A DNA stretch of 64,000 bases from Lindgomyces ingoldianus (Eukaryota; Ascomycota; Dothideomycetes; Pleosporales; Lindgomycetaceae): NCBI RefSeq assembly GCF_010093535.1, contig NW_022985205.1, positions 286,161 to 350,160 on the forward strand. Direction: 5' to 3'. The notes under the pieces were generated by a model. It had not been told where the DNA came from and searched no databases. It saw only the letters and a program-made list of their open reading frames with translations. This document shows positions 22,418-33,206 of this stretch, in pieces; within the stretch, counting starts at the first letter, position 1, and each line of letters begins with the position of its first letter. Both the position numbers and the translations under genes were made by a program.

Positions 22418-25400
22418 CTAAATCAATACCGGTCCTCCTCTCCTATCCTTAACTCCATCCAACGCCCTCTCACAATCTCCACAATACCCTTTAACCCACT
22501 CTTCTACTTCTCTGATCCCCCTCCCCTCCCTCTCCGGCTTCCCTCCATTCCCCCTCTCTTTCCCTCCGCCTCCATCTCCCACTCCCCCATCTGAGATCAT
22601 CATCCCTACCCTCCCACACTTCTCTGTCTCATCGAGCAACCAATTCTCATACTCGGCTTCCAAGACTTCCTTTTCAATGCGATTAACAACACGCAGTGCG
22701 ACAAGAAGATCGTGGCGGTGGGAGCCTAGGTGTTGGCGTGTGCGGTGGAGACGACGGGATGTGTGTGTTGAAGACGATAAAGGAGATTGAGGTTGAGTGG
22801 CAGAGGTTAAGAGTGAGGTGAAAGTTTGGTGGCTGTGCAGATGGTGGGTTAGTATAGAATAGTACGAGGAGGGAAAGGGATGAAGGGTTAAAGGGGCAAG
22901 GCAAGGAAATAAAGAAGAGTAAGGTCTTACCACTTATTTCCTCCCCTCAGCGCCTCCTCATCTAGCCCAGCCAAAAAAACAGCATCAACGAAGGCATCCG
23001 ACCCATTCCCCCCCACAAACCCCACCTCCAAATCCTTCAACCACACCGCTCTCGCCATAGTCGTACTCGGCCCCACCCCCAATCCCTTCATAAACCTTCC
23101 CGCATTCCTCTCATTCCACCAATCCCACCCATCCCTCCCTCCATACCAAAAATTCGCACCGCTACTCATCATCAGTAACACCATAAGTAGCTTATGGGCA
23201 GAGACAAAATTCCCCACACTTGCAATCACCGCCAGTATCCAACTCATGCCAGTGCTCAGGACTGAGATGACAACATTGCCTACGAGCTGCACAATCACGC
23301 TGGTCAAGGACTGAGGGGTGAGTTTGAATTTCCTGGGACGATTTGGTGGTGGAATATCGGCGGCACTGAACTGCGCCGTCTGCGTTTGCAAGCCAATCTG
23401 CCCGAATATACTCGTAACTTTGCCTGTGGACCGGTTATATCCGAGACGCGCGACTTGGTCATTGATGACGTCGACAAGGTCCTGGGCTTCGAGGTCCAGA
23501 TCCTGAAGGGCCTGACGTTCGATGAGGGATTTCGCGATGCGTGGGTTGCGGGACCAGTCGACTTTCGTGTGGATGGAGAGTCTACAGCGAGCTTTTGCGA
23601 CGTGTGTTATTACGATTTTGCTGAGCAGCATAAAGCGGTCGGAGGAAGGGAGGTACCATGGGGTTTGACGGTTTGCCACGACGTAGCAGAGATGGTCGTT
23701 GAGCACTTCGATGACCTGGTAGTCATTTATGACGATAGCCGACGCGCTTCCAGGCGCCGCGATTTCGTACTCGAAGTCTCGTCGTTGGATGCCTTGGTCG
23801 GATGTTAGCCAGGGGCCCTGGACAACGCGTTGGGCCCAGCGCTCGCGGTATAGCATTTGGAAGACGGTGGATTTGTCACCGAAGAGGACGTGGAAGAGGG
23901 CTTTGGCGCTGATATCGAAGTCTTTGTCTATGACAACTTGGGTCATGTTGTGTGGGGTGTGGATGACGGGTTGAGTGGGTAGTTTGAATTTTGTGGCGTT
24001 TTTACTAATGTTAATGCCCGGGGGGCCGAAGAGGTTCCCGTCGATGCGCAGGCTCGCTTTGACATCTTTGCCGCCGTAGCCCGGGTCCATGGGGGTGGAG
24101 ACGGATACATCTTCCCAGCTTTCGGCGCTGGGGGAGTGGTCGCCGTCAGTGACTTCCATTTTAATCAACCGCTTTACTAATTCTTCAAGACCATGTTCGC
24201 TAGAGGTGGCATTCCGGACGAGGAAGTTTAGACGGCGTTGGAGGAGTCTAAGAGGCTCAAGGAAGGTCTTGACCGTGAGACGTGTTGCGCCATCTTCGCG
24301 AGAACCCGTCTTGAAGTGCAGGAATAGGAAGTCACACTCCTTTCCGGGAGCCGCAGTAACTTCGTCAATAGAAGAGAGGCTGATGCCAGTGATAAGAACG
24401 AGGCCCATGTGGTTGCTGAAGAAGAAAATGTCTTTTGCAGTAATGTAAACTCTACCTGGAAATTCTTGCTGTTCGGTTGGGTTCCAGACAGCTCGGAAGA
24501 CGAGGACAACCTTTTCTGCCCGCGGCACATTCGGGAATAATATCCGGAACTGTGCATCTTGTACTCTCAGTGCCAGCGGGTAGTAATTTGGAAAGTCGTC
24601 CGTGACGATAGTTGGTCTCTGCACCGGCGATTGGGTGGGGTCACCCATACTCATCGACTTGCGGTGGACTGCCACAGCAGACGTAGCAGTTGCGGGAGAC
24701 GGATCGACCGAACCATCGCTCGGTTTATCGAGTGGTTCTATTGGGCTCGGTGGCTGAGAGGCACTCCTTTCTCGAGCGGTCGTCACCTCTCCTCGTTCTA
24801 GACGGTTAATATAGCCCCAATTCACAGACCCCCACAAGTTCGCCATGAGACCGCCTGGCATGCCTCCAGATCGACCTAGGCCAAGGCCTCGCTCACCACT
24901 GACAGCGACGGCAGCCTTGCTCAGGTTTGTAGGCGCAGGTGGATTCGCGAGGGTAGAAGGCGCAAGACTACTTGTGGGAAGAGTTTGGCCTATAATGAGA
25001 CGAGTATCAGGCAAACCAGGAGCAGGTGCGGCAATCTGCCCCACCGGCATGATGTTATGGCTGGCAGAAGCAAGACTTGCGGAGATGAGACTAGCAATGC
25101 CACCGCCTGCTGAGGGTTGGTTGTTTCCGGAAACTTGAGGTCCTGCAGTAGATTTCCTAGTCAGATCAAGCTTCTCCATAATCCTAGCAGCATGGTCTCT
25201 ACGGCTGCTCTCACCCTCTCTCTCATATGCAGTCCCTCGCCGGCTCACGTCAAAGCTTCCACGAGTCGCCAGCCCATCTCCTCCTGGGAAAGCTAATGTT
25301 TCCGATCGTTCTAGAGCAACGCCTTCGTCGCTTGGATGCGCGGCATGCCCTTCGGATGTTTTGGCAGCAAACTCGGGTGCGATAGGAGGGCTAATGGAGA

Positions 25401-26758
25401 AAGCTGCATCAATACTGCCGGGAGCTCCAGCATCCTTTGAAGTATCCTCCAGGGCTTTGCGCTTGGCCACTTCGAACGATGAAATCCATTCTGTGAGATC
25501 ATTCTGTGTTTCGGCTTGGAGCAGAACGGTGGTGTCTTTAGTCTTAACCTCGAAGCAGAAGCGTCGTTCCTCCTGAAAGGCTGGACGAATACCACAGAGC
25601 AAGACACCAATCTTCTCAGACTCCTCGACGGCGCCAGATCGAGCTCCCTGTGATAGCCAACCGAAGATTCCATTCTTCACAAAGAACCACCTCCGAACCC
25701 AGTAGGTGCGAGCAGGCTTGCCTGTGATGGTGCGTTGGAATAGCCATCCCTGCTTCTCTGCTTTTTCTTTCCCAGGATCCGGTTTCGCCGGGGAGGGAAG
25801 GTTTGCGGTCGAAGGCGCCTGTGTCCCAAGATATGGCACTGTAGAAGCCGCATAGTCATCCAGGTCCCGTGACGGTCGGGTGCTGAGCTCGGCGCTGTTC
25901 TCAATTTGCTGTCTCGCGAGATGCAGCTCTCTCTTGAACACCCTCTCTCCATTCTCCATCTGTTTGCTCCAGCCTTTAACGCGATCCACATCAGTGCTCC
26001 ACCTAGCAAAGCTAGTGGTGGACGAGTCCCTGGCAGTCCGCATGTCGCGCCATTGCTCGGCAATGACCTTGACCAGCAGCTTATCCAGCGTGGCTCTCAC
26101 TTGCGGTGCCATAACACAGAAGTCCATGCTGGCTTTCAGATACGCCCGTCGCGCCTCGTGAAGCTGAAATGCATCTTCTCTTAATGATGATGGTTCCTTC
26201 GTCTTGGCCTGACCGGCATATCGCGCAATGGCGCCATCAAATGCGCGCTGCGTCTGGTCCAGATTCTTGCGCGCATCCTTCAGCATGCGCAAGTCATTAT
26301 GTATGTACGCGCGGATGGGATCTACGACGGTAATCTCGGCACGCTTCATGCCCCTCAAGTTACTATTCCAGAAGTCGCGTGCGCCTTCCCCGAAGCGCTT
26401 CAATGCCAAGACAGTGTAATCGTGGTCGAGCACCGCCTCAGAAACCTGGAGCGGAGGCGTCGCAGCTTGTATGTAGCTGTCGAAGAGGGCCTGTAGGGCG
26501 TTCATCTCGGCGGCCAGCTTGGAGACGGCCTTGATGAAGGTTTCGAGCCATCTCTCGATCAGCTCGATTTGGTCGCTGAAGTGGACCGCGGTAGCACGGA
26601 AGGTGGGCGAGTCGAGGGCGGCTTCTTTAATGACAACGGGTCTAGATGCATCATCAGTACCATCTACATGATATACACGGGAGATATAGTTCATACATCA
26701 AGCTCAGCGGCTTACCCACCGGCTCCAGCGCTGGTTGCTGCTTTGCCTCCTCCGCCAT
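22418..26758 (-). CDS. BAR-PH-GRAM-VASt protein, Sip3/Lam1-Lam3 type
   Basis: Exons 26716-26758, 22931-26663 and 22418-22832 give 1396 residues in phase. The 43 nt first exon (MAEEAKQQPALEPV) replaces the apparent start inside the first intron. The GTAAGA donor at 22930 removes a false stop and adds the C-terminal exon, whose LGSHRHDLLVALRVVNRIE fits the family end. Domains in order: BAR/AH-like coiled coil (about 15-260), PH domain with KQGWLFQRT...RTYWVRRWFFVKNG (about 315-425), a long Ser/Pro-rich linker, GRAM (FRILFPNVPRAEKVVLVF to FLFLHFKTG, about 715-800), VASt sterol-binding-like domain (about 890-1100), and a hydrophobic membrane segment near 1130-1190. Yeast relatives anchor at ER contact sites with the plasma membrane and move sterols. 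The gene is divergent from KRI1 across a 302 bp promoter. Confidence 0.92.
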
Positions 26759-27060
26759 ATTATCGCGCGTTGGAGTTGTGATGTATGGAATATATTTGAT
26801 ACGTGCAAGACGGGTCAAAGAGTGTATACATTGAAGCTACTGTACATGCGCAGCAGGCGTGGGTACGTACGACTCTGGCTGCTGGTGGCCTTTCATCCTT
26901 CCCACTGACAGCGCGTCGAGCTGTGCTTGCCGACGTCAGGCCGCCGCAGGCTGGCGCCGCGTCTTCACCGCCCGACGCCTGGCAGAAAATCTTGGCTGCC
27001 CAGCGAAATTTTACACGAGCAGCCTCTACTGCACCAGTGCAATTCGCAACATCCAACACC
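26759..27060. promoter_or_regulatory. divergent promoter of SIP3-like gene and KRI1
   Basis: A 302 bp interval separates the two start codons. There is no room for another gene. A tight divergent arrangement suggests a shared nucleosome-free region. The overlapping open frames that run through it in several frames are GC-biased shadows. Confidence 0.5.
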
Positions 27061-29055
27061 ATGGCGAAAGATCGAGTAGTTAAGCACGTGAAGGGCATCA
27101 AACATGAAATGGGTGATAGGCCCATTCCACCACGACCGGCCAAGAAAGCGAAATTGCTTGACGGCAGCGACGATGATTCGAGTGATGCTGAAGGCGGGGG
27201 TTCGTTAAAGGTGAATGAGGAGTTTGCACGACGATTCGAACACAACAAGAAACGGGAGGAGAAGCACAGATGTGAGAGTGCCCTCTCTGCATGCTGTTCC
27301 GCTAATCGTTAATTCATTCCAGTGGAAGACAAGTACGGCAAATCCGAAGCCTTGTCCAACCGCAATAGTGAAGTCCTCGATTCCGAAGAAGACTCCGAGG
27401 ACGACGAGGATGAAGATGATGACGGTGAGCTTGCGACCGAAGCCCTCGATGCAGACATCATGGCCACGCTGCAGGCTATTCGCTCTAAAGATCCCCGTGT
27501 CTTTGACAAAGACGCCACATTCTACCGGCCGATAGACGACGACTATGTGCACGGTACCAATGCGACAAGGAGGGAGAAGCCAATGACTTTGAAGGAATAC
27601 CACACGAAGAATCTACTAGAGGGAAAGTTCAATCCAGAAGATGAGGATGACACACTGCCGAAGACATATGCACAAGAGCAGGAAGAAGCCCGCCAGAATC
27701 TTGTCAAGGAGATGCACGCTGCCGGAGACTCCGATGGGGAAGGTGATGACTTCTTAGTGGCCAAATCCAAATCCAAGTCCTCGAAGAAGCAGCGCATGAA
27801 GATTACTGAGGAGGATGTGGAGAATGCTGACAAGGATCCGGAAACGTTCCTATCCAACTTCATGGCTGCCCGAGCCTGGGTCCCCACCGATGGATCCCAC
27901 TTCAAGCCCCTGGAGTCCGACGATGACGACGAAGATGATCGTGCTGACGACTTTGAGAATGCATACAATCTGTACTTCGAGGACCCAAGCACAGCCAACG
28001 AGAAGCTCGTCACGTATGCTCGTGATGCAGTGGCTAGCACGTCGGTCCGCCGGGACAAGCCAAGCAACCGCCAAAAAGCCCGCGACGCCGCCAGGGCAAA
28101 GCGAGAAGCCGAAAGGAAGCAGAGAGAAGAGGAGTTGGCGCGTCTGCGAAAGCTGAGGATCGATGAGGTGGAAGAGAAGGTCAAACGGATACGGAAGACG
28201 GCTGGAGTGAGCGGCAAGCAATTCAAAATAGACGAGTGGAGAGATGTCCTTGAAGCGGATTGGTCAGATGACCAGTGGGATGACGAGATGCGGAATCGGT
28301 TCGGTGACGCCTATTACAATGCGGAAGATCGTGAGGCAGGGTCGGGCAGCGATGAAGAGATCAAAGGAAAGTATAAGAGGCTAAAGAAACCGAAATGGGA
28401 TGACGATATCGATATCAAGGATCTAGTCCCCGATTTCGATGACGACAACGAACAGCCTGTTTTCACACTGTCTTCTGACGATGAGGATGACGCTGTTGCC
28501 GAAGCCGAAGAGGGTGACGAAGAAGAGCATCACCGCCCTACCAAGAGCTCGAAAAAGCGCAAACAAGAACGCGCCGACACAAAACGAGATACCCGCCGTG
28601 ATCGTCGCATCATCGAATCACTCGTGGACTCTACCCTAAATTATGAGACTACCATCGCCTCCAGGCCAAAACCACCCACACAATTCCGCTACCGAGAAAC
28701 ATCTCCGACTACCTTCGGTCTAACTCCTCGCGACATCCTCCTTGCCAACGACACGCAGCTGAATGAATTCGCGGGGCTAAAGAAGTTAGCGGCGTTCCGG
28801 GACCCAGGGAAGAAGAAGAAAGACAAGAAGTATCTTAGCAAGAAGGCGAGGTTAAGGCAATGGAGGATGGAGACTTTTGGGGATGAGGAGGGACCGAAGG
28901 GTGGTTTTGAGCTGCTGCTTGGGGATGAGGGGGGACCTGTGAGTGGCAATGGCGGGCAGGGTGGTGCGGACGGCTGCGTCGATATTCGGGAAGGGGGTGA
29001 TGGGAAGAAGAAGAAGCGGAGCAAGAAGAGGAAGGCCACATCCATGGACGCGTGA
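27061..29055 (+). CDS. KRI1: Kri1-like ribosome biogenesis protein
   Basis: Exons 27061-27271 and 27323-29055 join in phase 1 across a 51 nt intron (GTGAGA...CAG) to give 647 residues. The N-terminus is MAKDRVVKHVKGIKHEMG. Acidic tracts and Lys-rich segments alternate throughout, as in nucleolar assembly factors. The Kri1 core is recognisable from KEYHTKNLLEGKF and LPKTYAQEQEEARQNLV. Next come the WRDVLEADWSDDQWDDEM block with FGDAYYN, KPKWDDDIDIKDLVPDFD, and the highly conserved C-terminal block FRYRETSPTTFGLTPRDILL with NEFAGLKKLAAFRD and the basic KKYLSKKARLRQWR. Kri1 works in the nucleolus in early 40S subunit assembly with Krr1. The C-terminal Lys/Arg clusters are probable nuclear signals. 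It is divergent from the Sip3/Lam-type gene. Confidence 0.95.
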
Positions 29056-29379
29056 TATCCTTGCTTGATATCGTTGACCGTACTCGTACTAGGTAGCTGC
29101 ATTAAGCTAACTATATTCTTCGGCCTGTCTAAATTCACTCAAGCCTACCAATTTCAAGCTTTGTTGGTGTATATTTGCCTCGTATTTCACGTGCCGTCTT
29201 CTCTTTCCTTCTTAGGCTTATTCGCCAAAACTCGTGATGTGGCACCGTGTCGCGCTTGCCTAGAACACGACACCCCGCCTCAACACCTGTTTTAGCCTCA
29301 CCTCTACCTCAATTCTTTATAATTCCCTCCCTCGAATCTTTTCAAATAACTCTCTCGTCTTTTAGCTGCATTGAATATT
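29056..29379. other. intergenic, promoter of the ubiquitin-like-domain gene
   Basis: A 324 bp interval between KRI1 and the next plus-strand gene. Pyrimidine-rich patches (for example CTCACCTCTACCTC near 29297) precede the start at 29380, as is common near fungal transcription starts. No gene is visible. Confidence 0.4.
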
Positions 29380-30903
29380 ATGACGGCCGAGAGCCTCACG
29401 TGCAAGCTCGAAGGCGAGGATACTGTGTGCGTTGGCGGTGACCTTCATATCTCATTTCGTCGTACGATTCGAGTCCCAGACAATCATCAAGCATCTTTTC
29501 TACCACCAGATCTTGGGGCATTCCCTCTGAGCCCTGTCTCGCGTTATGCTGATAAGCTTGCCCCGAACATGGCGGTGAAAGGCGGGCTTTTCTTTCCAAT
29601 GCATCGTAAGTCTTGCTTCCTTGAATTTATCCAGGTGGGCCGATGTAACATTGTGAAGAATCTGAGGCCATGTGGATCAATCTACATTGCACTGGGCAAG
29701 ATTGGCATTGCCAGAAGTACATGATCAAAATCTACGTCGGCGGAATCAACGCCATCTCAGGCGAACCAGCCGTGGAGACGGCTGCGACGAGGCTGCGGCG
29801 TCTTGCAAAACTTGCGGCATCTAAGCCGTCGCGGAGCATTTACAGCTCGTCAGTCAATCCGTTGCAGGATTACGTGGTTGTTCCAGCCCAGTTGTGGTTG
29901 GATGGCATTGCGGATACTGATGGGACTGTCCGTCAATTTGTGGCCATGCCATTTGGTAGTGGATATTCAGTCGAGTCCCAAATCACTGGGTTGGACGCAA
30001 CGGGCGGGATCCAGATTGAGGTTACTCCTTATAACCGCCCAATACCCACCCCTCCTCATCGGGCGCCTTTCTTCGGGAAAAGCGAATTTGAAATTATCAT
30101 GAAGGGTTTGACTGGGAAAACATTAATCGTGCGGACAGGACACCATGACACTGTCGCTAAGCTGAAGGCGAAGTATGAAGACCGGTGGGGAATTCCCCGG
30201 GACCAACAGCGTCTCATATTCGCGGGAAGGCAACTTGAAGGTACTCATGATTCCTACAACTCTATAGTAGTCACTTGAATGTGTAACAAATTGTGAAGAC
30301 TAACATGTAATAGATTCATGGCTGGTTGGTGAATCCGGTATTGGGGAAGAGGCTACCATCAACGTCGTTCTTCGGCTCCGAGGCGGAGGTGGCCCTGTTC
30401 ACGAGATGAGCGTGGCAGCTGGTGGAAAGATCAAACAGGTGATTGCACAAGACCCGGACCCCAATGGATGGCTAGGCTCAAAGACAACCGTTTTCAATAT
30501 CCAGATTGTCAATTCTGCTGTTTACCGCGCTGTGACTGGAGCCAGTCCACCAATGTTACCTCTCGACGCCCGTACATACACACAATATGGCTTCCCGTTC
30601 TTCGCTATATATGAGGAGCCAAGCGGCATATCAGGAGACTTCAGTCTAGTCCAATCGGTGGCCCAGATAGATAAGGAGGATGACGAGGAGGAGGCCCAGC
30701 CGAATGTGGTTCCAATTCTCAGCAGGAGTGATGGAAGTGGTAGGCTTTCTTCCATCCCTGATTATCTCTGTACTGACAGCTGGAAAGTTGCAATGAAATC
30801 TCCATCGGATAGTATTGTTAATCCGGCCGGTCCTCTACGTGAGTTCCGTACCGTGGCCGATCTTCAGAAGGAATTTGAGAATTACGAGATTGCCGATTTC
30901 TGA
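29380..30903 (+). CDS. fungal protein with internal ubiquitin-like domain
   Basis: Exons 29380-29605, 29659-30240 and 30314-30903 give 465 residues with consistent phase 1 junctions. The frame is open upstream through a TTG, but the first ATG is 29380. Residues 1-215 form a conserved fungal region (LPPDLGAFPLSPVSRYADKL, FPMHQSEAMWI, IKIYVGGINAISGEPAVETA, QDYVVVPAQLWLDGI, RQFVAMPFGSGYSVE, GGIQIEVTP). A ubiquitin-like domain spans about 219-295: FEIIMKGLTGKTLIV, GIPRDQQRLIFAGRQLEG and a final VVLRLRGGG. Intron 2 splits it after the LEG of the RQLEG segment. Ubiquitin Lys48 is Arg (AGRQ) and Lys63 is replaced, while the LRLRGG end is intact although another 170 residues follow. I recall fungal proteins with this architecture, but their role is unknown to me. 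The C-terminal part has an acidic stretch (KEDDEEEAQ). Confidence 0.85.
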
Positions 30904-31409
30904 ACACGAATCTGTTGGGCTCTTACTCTTTGGTTTTTCTTCCTTTCGTTGGTATCCGGATTCATCAACATGGTTTCCGAACGTCTCGGGATCTATTCCT
31001 TAGAGCAACATCTCGTGTGTTATTTGTGGCCTATAATTTTCTCTCAACCTTCTTTTCGGCTCATAGTAGCTCTGAGTCTATCATGGATTTAGTTCTCTAG
31101 ATGTTCCGTCAATGAACTTCACCCTTCGTGCCTGCGCGGACCACGCGTGAGGATTTCATCTCAGTCACGCCGGTAACAGCTCGGTACATAAACTTCAATC
31201 TTGGATGATGATCTTGTTATGTTTTATGGTTCAGTGCATGTCTCGTCTCGTTTCCTTTCACTACACAATCCACATATATCTCCCATCCCTGTTTGCAGTT
31301 TCAAATTCATCCGTGAAATCGCCCTTGTGGGAATGAGGCTTGGTACCATTACTACCATAACTCATGATCTTTGCAACCAGCGGGATTTATCGATAGTTAA
31401 TCTCCCAAG
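30904..31409. other. intergenic, no gene seen
   Basis: The 3' flank of the ubiquitin-like-domain gene. It is AT-leaning with several short frames and nothing protein-like. Confidence 0.4.
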
Positions 31410-31634
31410 CTAATTCAGCCTAACGTCAGAATCAATATCAACCTCAGAAACCAAGTCAAGATCCTCAGCGTCACCTGCACTCAACATGACCACTTCATAA
31501 GATCTGGTTCTTATTGTCCGTTTACTAGGGCTGCCGGCAATCGTCCATTTGACATATTCACGATATGGGTTATTCCAGTGAAACCAGGAGACGAAACCAG
31601 GAGACTGGACTTGGTGTGAAGAATGCGAATTCAT
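31410..31634 (-). CDS. small 74-residue hypothetical protein
   Basis: An ATG-started frame with an adenine-rich context before the start (AACAAATG). The product has an aromatic N-terminal half (GFVSWFHWNNPYREYVKW) and an acidic C-terminal end (DAEDLDLVSEVDIDSD). It has no signal peptide or membrane segment. I do not recognise it. It stands alone in a gene-poor interval. It could equally be a chance frame or a surviving exon of an older gene. Confidence 0.3.
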   Translation of the reverse strand: MNSHSSHQVQSPGFVSWFHWNNPYREYVKWTIAGSPSKRTIRTRSYEVVMLSAGDAEDLDLVSEVDIDSDVRLN

Positions 31635-32674
31635 TTGTTTAGTTGGAAGGAAACTGATAATGGAAATACCGCACTTTTATTTTCGATCAATTCTAATGAA
31701 AAGTTGCCACGGTAACTTGAAAGCGGGGATATTAACATTCCGTGCCTATCGGAGAAAATTCATTAGGGAATTCACCATGGTTTTTATCTCAGATTGATTG
31801 AGATGAGGTTGTCCATCTAAGAGAGCAAGACAGGAGATATTCAAGTCCTTGATAGCTAATTATCGATTTGCAGTAGACCAGACTAACCACAGGGCCTCGC
31901 TTTTCACTGCTTTAGATTTCATTTCGCCGGGTTCCACAGTCTGGCGGAAGGAACACCATTGGAGAAATCGCCGATATTGTTGTTTGGTGCTAGTGAATGC
32001 TGCGAGAGTCGACCTATCAGCTAGTACTGCCCATGTTTCTTCCGGTAGACAGAGTTTTGGGAGGCGATAGTGGAGGAGGGAGAGGAAGTGTATCTATACA
32101 TATCAGACTATGTCGCCTTCACCCCTTTAAGCTCTCCCCTAAAGCTGGTTTGCGTTTATAAAGCTAGGGCCATTAGGAGAGTGCAAAGTCGACCTCTACA
32201 GATCTTTATACACCCCCTTTAAGGGTTAGGCAGGGCCAACCTAGATCACACTTTTCATGAAGGCCTGGCAGGAACCTCGAAACTGTCTTGTTGACGTGGA
32301 GAAATTGATAGAGTAAGCAAGTCTCCGAAGATCTATTTGTACCAAACGGGGATGTCAGCGACGGTAAGAGTAATCTGTGGCAGCGAATAATACCTTTTTT
32401 TACCGTGACACCTCATTTCTCTTCCTCGCAAGAAACCTACAACACAGCCCCCCCAAGGCAAAGTTACGTGCATCTCAACTCCCTCTTTATGTATAACATC
32501 CGTATTATATCTCCCATTCCACACCCAGCTGTTCTAGATTTTTAGGGCATAATAACCACTGTGAGCGTAAAGTGACTCCAGTAGCAGCAACAATTCTTAT
32601 AAGCATATTCATTCCCTTTTGACCGCTATTTGTTTCATCTGGTAGTAACGATAGTCAAATCCGCAGTCGCCGAG
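31635..32674. other. gene-poor interval
   Basis: AT-leaning sequence with no recognisable gene. The segment just before 32675 should hold the promoter of the following gene. Confidence 0.4.
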
Positions 32675-33206
32675 ATGACTGAGGTCAACGACGCGTACAA
32701 GAATTTGTCTGATGCGATACCGCCTGGGGATGAATCTGGAACTATGGTTCGAGGAGAATGAGAAGTTCGTCTTCTAGCCAATCAAGAGGCTCAAGGTGAA
32801 TGACATTCTTTCAACGTTGGGTCGAAGGTCGCCGACAGGATATCGAGCAAGCTGAAGCTATCCAGAAACTGTCTGTCACGGAAGCGCCATTATTAATCCC
32901 GTCTATATTCTAGGAGTAGTTGTCGGTAGAAGATAAGTATTCCATATCTGACAGTACAAAGGACTCCGATCAAGCTACGCGATCTGCCAAAGCTACACCC
33001 GAATCGATGTTGTCGGCAGTCGCAGAAGAGACTGTCAAGATAGCCAATGAAATTATAGTAGTTTCTCCAACCCCAGAGCAGATGAACCAGAACAGATGTA
33101 AACCACGGTTGAGATTACCCCACCATCTCCAACCCAACAAACTCACAATGAGTTCCCGGACAAAGCTTTATCCGACACCCCTACTCTTTCGAAGACTCCA
33201 TCGACA
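32675..33206 (+). pseudogene. disordered 5' portion of the 595-residue gene
   Basis: Coding-like sequence begins at an ATG (32675: MTEVNDAYKNLSDAIPPGDE) and continues in pieces. There is a TGA at 32759, then a second frame with FFQRWVEGRRQDIEQAEA and TAG codons at 32911 and 32917. LSVEDKYSISDSTKDSDQ to IANEIIVVSPTPEQ follows. The frame that leads into the downstream protein (TVEITPPSPTQQ) starts after a TAA at 33099. Either several short introns with weak sites remove the stops (for example 32744 to 32843, and GTAGTT to TTGAG near 33057-33110), or the 5' end is decaying. Each stop could arise by one C-to-T change. Confidence 0.45.
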
